NCBI GenBank assembly: GCA_003024985.2
Contig: PXIH01S0006701.1
DNA length: 15,447 bases
Source of the DNA: Euperipatoides rowelli
Taxonomy: Eukaryota; Onychophora; Udeonychophora; Euonychophora; Peripatopsidae
Strand: one strand, 5' to 3'
Made by a program: the position numbers and the translations under genes
The notes under the pieces: generated by a model
The model's input: the letters and a program-made list of their open reading frames with translations, nothing else
What the model was told of the DNA's origin: nothing
Databases searched by the model: none
In this document: positions 10,201 to 15,447 of the stretch, one piece after another
How positions within the stretch are numbered: position 1 is the first letter of the stretch
Layout: each line of letters opens with the position of its first letter

Positions 10201-13200
10201 AACTTTATTTATTTTTAAATAAAATATCACAACACTGGAATGTTGTAATTAATTACAATTATGCTCTTTTTTTTAAAAAAAGATAAAACATTGCCAGAAC
10301 TAACTTGCACAAAATTGATTCTACTGAAAAGCAGAATCATTTCAGCTTACTTTGAATCAAGTATGAAGCGATATTACATTGTCACTTGTAATGAATTCAG
10401 TTTATTCGGATCTAATCAAAATTTATCTGCATGCCAAAAAAAAACACAATCTTAAATGTCACATGAATCATTTTCTAATGCATCATAATCAAATTGTGCC
10501 ATTGCAAGGGATCCATGTTACCACCATTTATGTATGATAAACTGATTTTTAATAATAGAATTGATGTAAATTTAAGCCTTTCATTGAGATAAAGTTTAAG
10601 GGAAATTATTTTTCTCCATGACAAATTATCTGAAACACCAATATATATATTTCAGGTATATATTTATTCCAACAAAGAAGTTATCAATGTACAAAAAAAT
10701 ACTATTAAGTTAACTAAAAGGATCTCGCCCCAAAGGATATGATCACTTTTTTACAGTACTTGAACGCAATAATTATAATTTAATGTAAATAACAAAATAC
10801 TAGAAGATTATCTAAGTGAANTTAACAAGTTAGTAAATGCAGGAATGGCAGATTCAGAATATCTTTTAGTTCTAATAAAAGGAATATAGAATTTATTTGA
10901 GGATCTTGTGGAAGTATTCATTAAATTTTTCCGACTAGCAGGTGCATACATTTTGAATTCTTCAAAAAAAGAAGTTGCAAATTTAATTGAAATTGACTTC
11001 CTATGCTCCTGTAAGGATTGCAACTTTAACGTAATAAGCGCATCACTATATGAATTATAACGATCACCCAAGATGCAGCTTCCATTGAAAATAAATTCAA
11101 AGGAAAATTATTTTTCCCCAGGACAAATTTTCTGAAACACCAATGCTAAAACATAGCTTCTAATTAAAAAACAAATTCAAAGGAAATTTTTTTTTCCCCA
11201 TGGCAAATTATCTGAAACACCAATGTTAAGTAAAAGCTTCAAACTGACAGAACAGCAAAAGTCATAAAGATTATATGTTGGCAGCTGATCATGAAAAAAG
11301 TTGAAAGCACAATAATTTCTTAGTGTTGAAATTTATTTTCATATGAGGAAAATAAATATCTTAAAAGGAGAAGCATGACATTTGCATAATGTACTGTGGC
11401 TTTACGGTAAAATCTCACATAAAGATTACTGAAATACGAGTGATCTAAAGTTTAATTTCTACCATCTGTTCAATCATTCTCCAATGCATAAATCACACTT
11501 AGAACAGTAAATAGGACAAATATGTATGCATAACTTTCTAAGGATTAAGCACTTGTCCCAAACAGGTCCATTTAGGAGTAGACCTGCAATTTTAAATTAT
11601 CAGCTTTCTTTTGGACAGGTTTTATAAATGCTACTCTTCTGTCTATAAAAAATAGTTTTTAATATTACCAATGGATTCCACATTCTGCCATTATAAATCA
11701 CTTTTTATGAGTTGTATTATGCATTTTAGGCAATAATATTAGCATACACCTTATCATTTATTTGTTGAATTTTTGGATAAGGCACACAAGTGGGTCAATA
11801 GAGGAGTGATGCAGCTTATTCAGCAACAAATGAAAACCTAGCAACTGCACACACAATATTTTATTTATTCTTTCTTGGTTTAATTAAAAAAAAATTTAAA
11901 GTATCATTAAAAATGTTGGGAATTAAAACTGACTGAGAAAAGATAATTTATATGTTCTGGACTTTGCTTATCGTCTGTGCAAACAAAAAAAATGGACATT
12001 CTTGAACTCAGAGGTGCACAATATTTCAAGCAAAATTTCCTATGTATGTTTAAATTTATGCTTGTTTTAATTAGGCCAAGGAAGAATAATAAAATAAAAT
12101 ATTGTGCGTGCAAATACTACACGCATCCATTGCTGAAGAAGCTGCTTCACTTTTTTTTTCGTGGGTCCAATTATGCTAATTATTTTGTTGTCTTATTATT
12201 TTACGTTGAGTTTTTATAAAAGAGCAGGCAAGTTTCATTAAAGCCAATGGAAAAATGCAGCTATACTATGAATAATGCTTTTTGTTAATCTAAATCGATC
12301 CAAGGGCTGGATTTCCCATTTGGCACAGTGCCTACAAAGGAGAGAAAAAATTTGAAAAGTACATACTGTACATTATATACTGTATGTGAAACCTCAAAAT
12401 TACATTACAGAAGCAACAATTCAAAATTTCTAGGCCAAAAAAGTGACGCTTGACTCGCCCCATCAGTCACACGGTTTAACATTACAATAAGAGAATTATA
12501 TCAAGTCAATGGCTGTTTGTTTACGTTTTGCATATCATGAAGTGAAACTGCCTAGACACATATAACACCAAAATTCAGCCCTGATCGAGCCCTGTATTCA
12601 GATTTAAAAAAATATGTTAGGCTATCATAAATTATTATTTAAAAAAAAGAAGAAATTTCAAATATTTTTAATTAATTTAACAATTAAATGGATTAGCTCT
12701 ACTTTATGATTTGTATTACTGTAATATAGTTATTGCATTCATTTAACTTATATACAGAAATAATTAAATGTACTCTATAATATAAAATTTAGAACCTTAG
12801 CCTATTGCAGGTATATATTCTATTACAAAGAGTTTTAGAAGTTAATACAAATATTAAAAATAAATATACTGTACTGTATATTATAACAATATAAATAATT
12901 ATTATAAATAAATTATAATTTCATTCTTCTTGTTGCAGGAGGAGAGGGATATAATACTTCAAAACTATTCATCTTTAAAAACTCTTCTTTGGTTTTATTT
13001 ACAACAAAAAGAGAATAAAGCACAGCATACAGATTACGCTAGTCAGCTGACTTTACCGACCAGCATACAGTAAACGTAAAATAATAAATAGTTAAAGTAG
13101 TTAATTAGCATTAGCCGTGCATTCAGGAAAGTAGAATCGGTTATGACGCGTTTTCTAATTAAAGTAAGCATGTCTTTTTTTTTTAATTTTTATTTTCAAA

Positions 13201-14425
13201 GAAATTGAAAGGTAAATGCGCCGTAATAATTGGAAATCCCGGATATACTCAAAGTTACAGGTTGCTTCTCGGCTCAAGTAAGTCGAAGTTTCTTTTTGTT
13301 CAGTCTTTAGGAGGGACCAATTATAACGATATAAATAATTATTATAAATAAATTATAATTTCATTCTTGTTGTTGCAGGAGGAGAGAGAAAATAATACTG
13401 CAAAAGTATTCGGCTTTAAAAACTCTTTGGTTTTATTTACAATAAAAAGAAAATACAGCACAGCTTACAGATTATGCTAGTCAGTTGACTTTGCTGACCA
13501 GCATACAATAAGCATAAAATAAAGTAAAAATAAACCCCAAGGAAGGTCAATCGTAAGGGAGCTGGCTCCTGTCAATTTGGAGATGTGGCGAGAGCCACTC
13601 CCCTAGGCAAAGACAATTGAGTATTGCAAAATAAAAGCCCTTATGGCAAGAACGAATCACACATTCAAATTATACAGCATGTATAATTAGTTAATTAGCA
13701 TTAGCCGTGCATTCAGGAAAGTAGAATCGTTTATGAGCGTTTACTAATTAAAGTAAGCACGTCATAAACTAAACTAAAAACATTCTGAATGCACAAACTA
13801 ATGCATACAAATAATAATACTTTATTCAGCTCGTCATAATATTTATAACTAGATGCTAATGAAAACCTGAACAATTGTGCTTTTATTTAGGGATTTAATT
13901 ACATACAGTAGATGATTGAGGGAGTTTTTATATCTGGAGGTTCTGATGTGAAAAAGAGTAAAAAGTCAGCTTGCTTTGTGATTCACCCTGTTAGTTAAGA
14001 ATGTGTAGAGGGAAGAAAGTGAGGAACATACTGGAAAATAGCATGCAATCCTGACAATATGTTCTGGAAGTTAATAATTTCTTTAAAAAATGTCATTATT
14101 TTTTCTTAAAATTGTTGTTATAAATTTAAGTCTAAAGTTCATAATAATAAACTATATTTGTTTGTTCATTAGGCTGTTTGGAGTAATTTTATTCCTTCAT
14201 ATATTCAACTGGAAGAAGAACTTAATCAAGGAAGTATTGGTGATGTTCGAGCTATTAATGTATCTTTTGGCTTTCGAAATGTTGATCCAAGTCGAACAAC
14301 AAAACGAAGCTTAGGGGGAAGTGCTACATTAGATATTGGTATCTATTGTCTTAATCTTGCGTTACGTGGATTTAGAAGAGAAAGACCACTTAAAGTACAA
14401 GCAACTGGATATGTTAATACAGAGG
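1178..14425 (+). CDS. DHDH: Dihydrodiol dehydrogenase-like oxidoreductase (spliced, 3' partial)
   Basis: Gene model join(1178-1267, 2983-3094, 6209-6372, 14173-14425) gives 206 codons plus one base with no internal stop. The family (Gfo/Idh/MocA) uses NADP to oxidise trans-dihydrodiols of arenes to catechols, and also D-xylose; it is a cytosolic dimer. Visible: N-terminal Rossmann start M1[13 protein letters not shown]; '[11 protein letters not shown]' near 43-53; the signature E96-K97-P98 with Lys97; Trp125; G145-D-V-R148; and D176-I-G-I-Y180. Lys97, Trp125, Asp176 and Tyr180 fall at exactly the numbers I recall for mammalian DHDH, so there is no net indel over the first 180 residues. Arg41 is kept, but position 37, Arg in human, is Gln. 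Human DHDH is 334 aa, so about 128 residues of the C-terminal half of the beta-sheet domain are off the right edge. The start is fixed by an in-frame TGA six bases upstream (1172-1174) and a good context (A at -3, G at +4). A paralogue of DHDH rather than the orthologue is possible. Confidence 0.93.
1421..1669. mobile_element. Short non-autonomous inverted-repeat element (MITE), 249 bp
   Basis: The left end ACTGAAGGGGTGAGAATAAT (from 1421, continuing to CCAAA at 1446-1450) matches the reverse complement of the right end (1641-1669), with one base and one 4-base indel and a few substitutions. TA flanks both ends (1419-1420 and 1670-1671 within TTAATA), so a Tc1/mariner-type TA target duplication is plausible. 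No coding capacity is seen inside. Confidence 0.65.
2793..2818. repeat. Perfect 9-bp hairpin in intron 1
   Basis: ATCTAGGCT at 2793-2801 and AGCCTAGAT at 2810-2818 are perfect reverse complements around an 8-nt loop. No function is known to me; it may be the end of a foldback repeat or chance in AT-rich DNA. Confidence 0.45.
2983..3094 (+). CDS. DHDH: DHDH-like coding exon 2 (residues 31-67 plus first base of codon 68)
   Basis: The acceptor is TGATTTTTCAG at 2972-2982 and the donor GTTG|GTAAGA at 3094/3095, with a phase 1 intron after it. The product begins [20 protein letters not shown] and includes the end of the second Rossmann strand, where the cofactor adenosine phosphate is normally bound. 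Arg41 is present and Gln37 replaces the usual Arg. 'DIP-AY--YE-LAKD' is a strongly conserved run in animal DHDH. Confidence 0.96.
3582..3920. mobile_element. hAT-like MITE, 339 bp
   Basis: The left end CAGTGCCGGATCTAG (3582-3596) is close to the classic hAT terminus CAGTGGCGGATC-AG. The right end CTAGATCCACTAATG (3906-3920) is its imperfect inverse (11 of 15). Flanking 8-mers TCAGCCAT (3574-3581) and TCAGCAGT (3921-3928) agree at 6 of 8 positions, as expected for an aged 8-bp hAT target duplication. Frames on both strands are open for about 120 codons across it, but they share nothing with a transposase and reflect composition. Confidence 0.72.
3760..3840. repeat. Two-unit minisatellite inside the hAT-like MITE
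   Basis: Two units (3760-3802 and 3803-3840) each run TCCATACA, an A-rich spacer, then AAAAAAGCTTATCAAAAT. The same unit, slightly diverged, recurs at about 7840-7888 inside a different element, so the unit is shared by two element families in this gene. Confidence 0.65.
4183..4206. repeat. (TTTA)n microsatellite
   Basis: About five to six consecutive TTTA units, with an imperfect TTA lead-in. Confidence 0.85.
6093..6117. repeat. Perfect 11-bp hairpin upstream of exon 3
   Basis: CAGAAATTTTC at 6093-6103 and GAAAATTTCTG at 6107-6117 are perfect reverse complements with a 3-nt loop. It lies 91 nt before the exon 3 acceptor end. No function is known to me. Confidence 0.6.
6209..6372 (+). CDS. 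DHDH: DHDH-like coding exon 3 (end of codon 68 to residue 122)
   Basis: The acceptor is TTCTTGTTATAG ending at 6208. The split codon G|AT gives Asp68, followed by V-V-Y-I-G and N-P-S-H. The exon carries the superfamily EKP motif (E96 K97 P98), whose lysine is in the active site, then a helix ending F-F-M-E122. The donor is GAG|GTGAGA at 6372/6373, phase 0. The bases at 6301-6310 (GCCACCATGG) happen to form a perfect vertebrate Kozak string around the in-frame codon for Met102. Confidence 0.97.
6429..6758. mobile_element. MITE with 17-bp terminal inverted repeats, 330 bp
   Basis: ACACTAGGTGGAATTTC (6429-6445) and GAAACTCCACCTAGTGT (6742-6758) are inverse copies with one mismatch. A GTGTAC or GTACAC near both outer sides (6419-6424 and 6757-6762) may extend the repeat. 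No transposase-like frame lies inside. The superfamily is not assigned. Confidence 0.68.
6879..6971. repeat. 20-bp direct repeat, 73 bp apart
   Basis: GTTGGAGTTGTAAAAAAGTT occurs exactly at 6879-6898 and again at 6952-6971. The intervening DNA is unlike either copy. It could be a two-copy remnant of a local duplication. Confidence 0.8.
7618..7949. mobile_element. MITE-like element with 16-bp inverted termini and G/C homopolymer edges, 332 bp
   Basis: CCATGGGTGTCCGCAG (7618-7633) is matched by CTGCGGACGCCCATGG (7934-7949), 15 of 16. Just inside the left end is a G run (from 7633) and inside the right end a C run, interrupted by the N at 7919. Internally, an imperfect ~50-bp direct repeat (7652-7705 and 7731-7774, sharing AAAAATGTAGGTATT) is followed by two copies of the A-rich AGCTYATCAAAA unit also present in the 3582-3920 element. 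Its right end directly abuts the next element, so the two may be one compound insertion. Confidence 0.65.
7951..8263 (-). mobile_element. Copy 1 of a MITE family (inverse of 14623-14963)
   Basis: The reverse complement of this stretch aligns along nearly its whole length with 14623-14963. Shared blocks include ACTTTGGCTGA then AATAAGGGTGGTA; GTGATGATGGxGCACTTG-like sequence; and TAGTTTTTACCTCATCTAAG. The last of these reads identically on the + strand in both copies because it is one arm of an internal inverted repeat. The N at 8254 lies inside. The strand given is relative to the copy in intron 4. Confidence 0.72.
8264..10580. other. Stretch of intron 3 with no identified feature
   Basis: AT-rich intronic DNA, extremely so at 9830-10260 where TTTAAATAAA-type words dominate. 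A 91-codon open frame on the + strand at 9552-9827 starts at TTG, is hydrophobic because of T-rich codons, and resembles nothing known to me. No inverted-repeat pair was seen. Confidence 0.6.
10592..11240. repeat. Three copies of a ~78-bp repeat flanking a LINE fragment
   Basis: Units at 11078-11155 and 11156-11235 are adjacent (periods 78 and 80), each running GCTTC, AAATTCAAAGGAAA, a T run, CCCCA, then TCTGAAACACCAATG. A third copy of the core (AGGGAAATTATTTTTCTCCA through TCTGAAACACCAAT) lies at about 10592-10645, on the other side of the LINE fragment. The fragment thus sits within an array, or the repeat is part of the LINE copy. Confidence 0.72.
10808..11083 (-). pseudogene. C-terminal fragment of a non-LTR (LINE) reverse transcriptase
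   Basis: The - strand frame reads [13 protein letters not shown], then [14 protein letters not shown], a variable stretch, and [17 protein letters not shown] ending N-L-L-x-S-L-R and a TAA stop (10808-10810). This matches the layout of the C-terminal tail of jockey/CR1-like LINE polymerases in animals (ILG..Y.SYEEAL, L..L..RR..LC..FA, then RT.RY..S.IP...RLLN). About 87-92 codons remain open, so the insertion is fairly young, but the polymerase core is absent (5'-truncated, as is usual for LINEs). The N at 10821 falls in the penultimate conserved Asn codon (A-N-T). No initiator Met belongs here; the fragment enters from the repeat at 11078. Confidence 0.75.
11805..12151. mobile_element. Foldback / long-TIR element, ~350 bp
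   Basis: The left arm (11805-11901) matches the inverse of the right arm (12049-12151) over about 100 bp with small indels. The best blocks are AGTGATGCAGCTTATTCAGCAA against its inverse at 12129-12150 (two mismatches), and GCACACACAATATTTTATT against its inverse near 12092-12111. Near-identical direct words flank it: GTGGGTCAATA at 11790-11800 and GTGGGTCCAAT at 12161-12171. Long arms with a ~9-11-bp flank duplication are typical of Mutator-like or Foldback elements. No transposase is encoded. Confidence 0.72.
12881..13173 (+). repeat. Copy 1 of a 440-bp-offset duplication
   Basis: The first 60 bases (12881-12940) match 13321-13380 at all but two positions, at an offset of exactly 440. The copies stay alignable through an exon-like middle, and a 42-bp block is identical (13098-13139 and 13688-13729). 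Copy 1 lacks about 150 bp present in copy 2. It contains TTCTTCTTGTTGCAG (acceptor-like, ending 12938) and AAA|GTAAGCA (donor-like, 13164). Confidence 0.88.
13321..13763 (+). repeat. Copy 2 of the duplication, with a ~150-bp extra segment
   Basis: It aligns with copy 1 at both ends, but contains an extra, more GC-rich segment (about 13530-13685) that includes GAGCCACTCCCCTAGG (13593-13608). Acceptor-like (ending 13378) and donor-like (GT at 13753) signals are conserved with copy 1. A 10-bp inverted repeat joins GTGCATTCAG (13707-13716) to CTGAATGCAC (13785-13794) just past the end, so the unit may be bounded by a short inverted repeat. Confidence 0.88.
14173..14425 (+). CDS. DHDH: DHDH-like coding exon 4 (residues 123-206 plus first base of codon 207)
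   Basis: The acceptor is TTGTTCATTAG at 14162-14172. The exon opens A-V-W125, followed by 'F-I-P' and G145-D-V-R148, then the C-terminal domain strand and the catalytic stretch L-D176-I-G-I-Y180. The donor is GAGG|GTAAGT at 14425/14426, leaving phase 1. The unfinished codon starts with G, as expected for the Gly of the conserved G-V-D-D motif that follows in human DHDH. This supports both the donor and the claim that the gene continues off the window. Confidence 0.96.
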
Positions 14426-14515
14426 GTAAGTTATTTTACTAACTTATATTAGAATCAAATAACAGAAAACACAGTTGACAAAGCAGAAAACTATTAAAAG
14501 TAATCAAAAATTTAT

Positions 14516-14575
14516 ATATACAGTATATACTGTATATGATATACATTATATAATGCATTTACAGTATATACTGTA
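14516..14575. repeat. Two perfect TACAGTATATACTGTA palindromes
   Basis: TACAGTATATACTGTA occurs at 14519-14534, within a perfect 22-bp palindrome at 14516-14537, and again at 14560-14575, 41 bp apart. The half-site TACAGTA or TACTGTA recurs across the window (for example near 3670, 6592, 12362-12383, 12866-12880 and 15202). Confidence 0.85.
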
Positions 14576-14622
14576 GAATGCTAATCAAGTGTACATGCAC
14601 ACCTAACATTAGTTTTGGAGAA

Positions 14623-14963
14623 AGGGGGTGGCACCCTTATTCAGTCCCATAATAGTGAACCTTAAATTTACCACATTGTACTGAAAACTGCCCAGATGCA
14701 CTTGTTTGGCTAGAATGAAATTTTAAACTTGTGTGCCTTGCCAAGTTTCCCCCACCCCCCTAGTTTTTACCTCATCTAAGTGCGCCACTTTTCAAAATGG
14801 CACACTTAGATGCTCAAGGCAAAAACTTAGGGGGTGGACCGCTGTTGCATGGCACAGCTAGAATTTCTTTCAGAGTGATCAAAAATTTTAAGTGTGATGA
14901 TGGAGCACTTGTTTGATGATGGTGTACTTTACATAACTTTGGCTGAGAAATAAGGGTGGTACT
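14623..14963 (+). mobile_element. Copy 2 of the MITE family (inverse of 7951-8263)
   Basis: The ends are GGGTGGCACCCTTATTCAG (from about 14626) and CTGAGAAATAAGGGTGGTAC (14943-14962), which are imperfect inverses, so this copy keeps recognisable terminal inverted repeats. The outermost boundary is uncertain by 10-20 bp because sequence beyond these ends is also similar to copy 1. No protein is encoded. Confidence 0.75.
14756..14834. repeat. Internal hairpin of MITE copy 2
   Basis: The arm at 14756-14787 (CCCCCTAGTTTTTACC then ATCTAAGTGCGCCA) pairs with 14798-14834 (TGGCACACTTAGAT then AAAAACTTAGGGGG). The stem is about 30 bp with a few mismatches and a small bulge. The loop is about 10 nt. 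Confidence 0.8.
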
Positions 14964-15221
14964 CTTGTTTGNGGGGCGCCCATTGACAGCATTTTAAGTT
15001 AGGCCTAAATACTATATAGGCTACAGTAGGCATATTTACAGTTATTTCTTATTTGTAATGTATTAATTTGTGCATGTATGGGACTAGCCGAGTTTTGTTC
15101 TCTTATTGTTTACTTTCTTAATTACGAGACTGTTGAAAGGACAAGTGTGATGATAAAATGCTACTAGCAAACATCTGTAATAATTTTTTATTTTATTTTA
15201 TATACTGTATATTATAACAAA

Positions 15222-15419
15222 TGTAGCTACTAGATGGCGNTAGCATACTTCTGTCACAGAATGAAGATTGGATGGTACTACTGTGTAATGAGGAAAGCAA
15301 TCAGGAAGCTGGTTATTTGTAAATAGACTCTGTTTTATTCGTGTAAATAAATATCTTCTCTATACAATAAGTATTACTGGCTAGCTAGCTTGCTAGCCAG
15401 CATACTAAAAATCATAACA
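15222..15419 (+). mobile_element. Possible solo LTR or LTR fragment
   Basis: The stretch begins TGTAGCTACTAGATGGCG and ends ATCATAACA (TG...CA), with AATAAA at 15347-15352 shortly before the end, and a 9-bp-stem hairpin CTGGCTAGC/GCTAGCCAG at 15377-15400. These are LTR-like traits, but there is no clean 5-bp target duplication and no primer-binding site after it. It could be an unrelated repeat. Confidence 0.3.
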
Positions 15420-15433
15420 GGAACAAATACATA

Positions 15434-15447
15434 ATTCCAATTGGAAT
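15434..15447. repeat. 14-bp perfect palindrome at window end
   Basis: ATTCCAATTGGAAT is its own reverse complement. It may continue as part of a larger inverted repeat beyond the edge. Confidence 0.4.

Larger units (their letters stand above)
6373..14172 (+). other. DHDH: Intron 3 (phase 0, 7800 bp), repeat-laden
   Basis: GTGAGA to GTTCATTAG, between Glu122 and Ala123. It holds the elements listed separately at 6429-6758, 6879-6971, 7618-7949, 7951-8263, 10592-11240, 10808-11083, 11805-12151 and 12881-13763. I see nothing identifiable in 6980-7600, 8270-10580 (very AT-rich at 9830-10260), 11250-11780, 12180-12870 or 13800-14160. The span 12303-12470 (GGGCTGGATTTCCCATTTGGCAC and nearby) has the look of a decayed repeat, but its ends could not be found. 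Confidence 0.9.
14426..15447 (+). other. DHDH: Intron 4, 5' part (phase 1, runs off the window)
   Basis: It starts GTAAGT. No further DHDH exon (which should continue the G-V-D-D motif) is visible before the right edge. It contains paired palindromes, the second MITE copy, and a possible LTR. Confidence 0.85.

Noticed and set aside
11907-12219. Overlapping + and - strand frames of 68-80 codons
   Set aside because: They lie inside the foldback element. Opposite-strand openness is a by-product of the inverted repeat and AT bias.
12939-13073. Candidate additional coding exon of the gene between exons 3 and 4
   Set aside because: The DHDH protein is already continuous from Glu122 to Ala123 with exact family numbering. 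The exon-like sequence ends in a stop and its duplicate is frame-shifted.
14090-14314. 74-codon + strand open frame overlapping exon 4
   Set aside because: It runs across the exon 4 acceptor and reads the exon in the wrong frame. The DHDH frame with its conserved catalytic residues explains the sequence.
12873-15220. Shared 17-mer ACTGTATATTATAACAA at 12873-12889 and 15204-15220, suggesting one repeat family
   Set aside because: The similarity stops at the 17-mer and the word is AT-rich, so chance or TACTGTA motif abundance is enough.

Overview
This is an AT-rich eukaryotic (animal, very probably invertebrate) genomic window. It has long introns, GT-AG splice sites, many small DNA-transposon relics, a LINE fragment, and five isolated N bases that fall mostly in repeats. 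There is no bacterial-type gene packing, no rRNA or tRNA that I can see, and no CRISPR array. The species cannot be fixed from the sequence.

The window holds one gene that I can support, on the + strand: the 5' two thirds of a dimeric dihydrodiol dehydrogenase (DHDH-like, Gfo/Idh/MocA oxidoreductase superfamily). Four coding exons (1178-1267, 2983-3094, 6209-6372, 14173-14425) join in phase to give 206 codons plus one base. The residues at positions 97, 125, 176 and 180 (Lys, Trp, Asp, Tyr) sit at the same numbers as in the mammalian enzyme. The last third of the protein, about 128 residues if the length matches human DHDH, lies beyond the right edge. A splice acceptor only 13 nt before the ATG marks either a 5'-UTR intron or a spliced-leader trans-splice site.

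The rest is intronic and rich in mobile-element relics. Intron 1 has a 249-bp inverted-repeat MITE (1421-1669). Intron 2 has a hAT-like MITE (3582-3920). Intron 3 (7.8 kb) holds most of the repeats: a MITE at 6429-6758; two abutting elements at 7618-7949 and 7951-8263; a LINE reverse-transcriptase tail on the - strand at 10808-11083, next to a 78-80-bp tandem repeat; a long foldback element at 11805-12151 with ~100-bp arms and near-identical direct flanks; and a 440-bp-period duplication at 12881-13763. Intron 4 (partial) has a second, inverted copy of the 7951-8263 family (14623-14963), a pair of perfect TACAGTATATACTGTA palindromes, and a possible LTR near the right end.

I found no convincing undescribed functional system. 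The observations most worth a second look are the foldback element, the duplicated exon-like cassette in intron 3, the two-copy MITE family with an internal hairpin, and the single acceptor just before the start codon.
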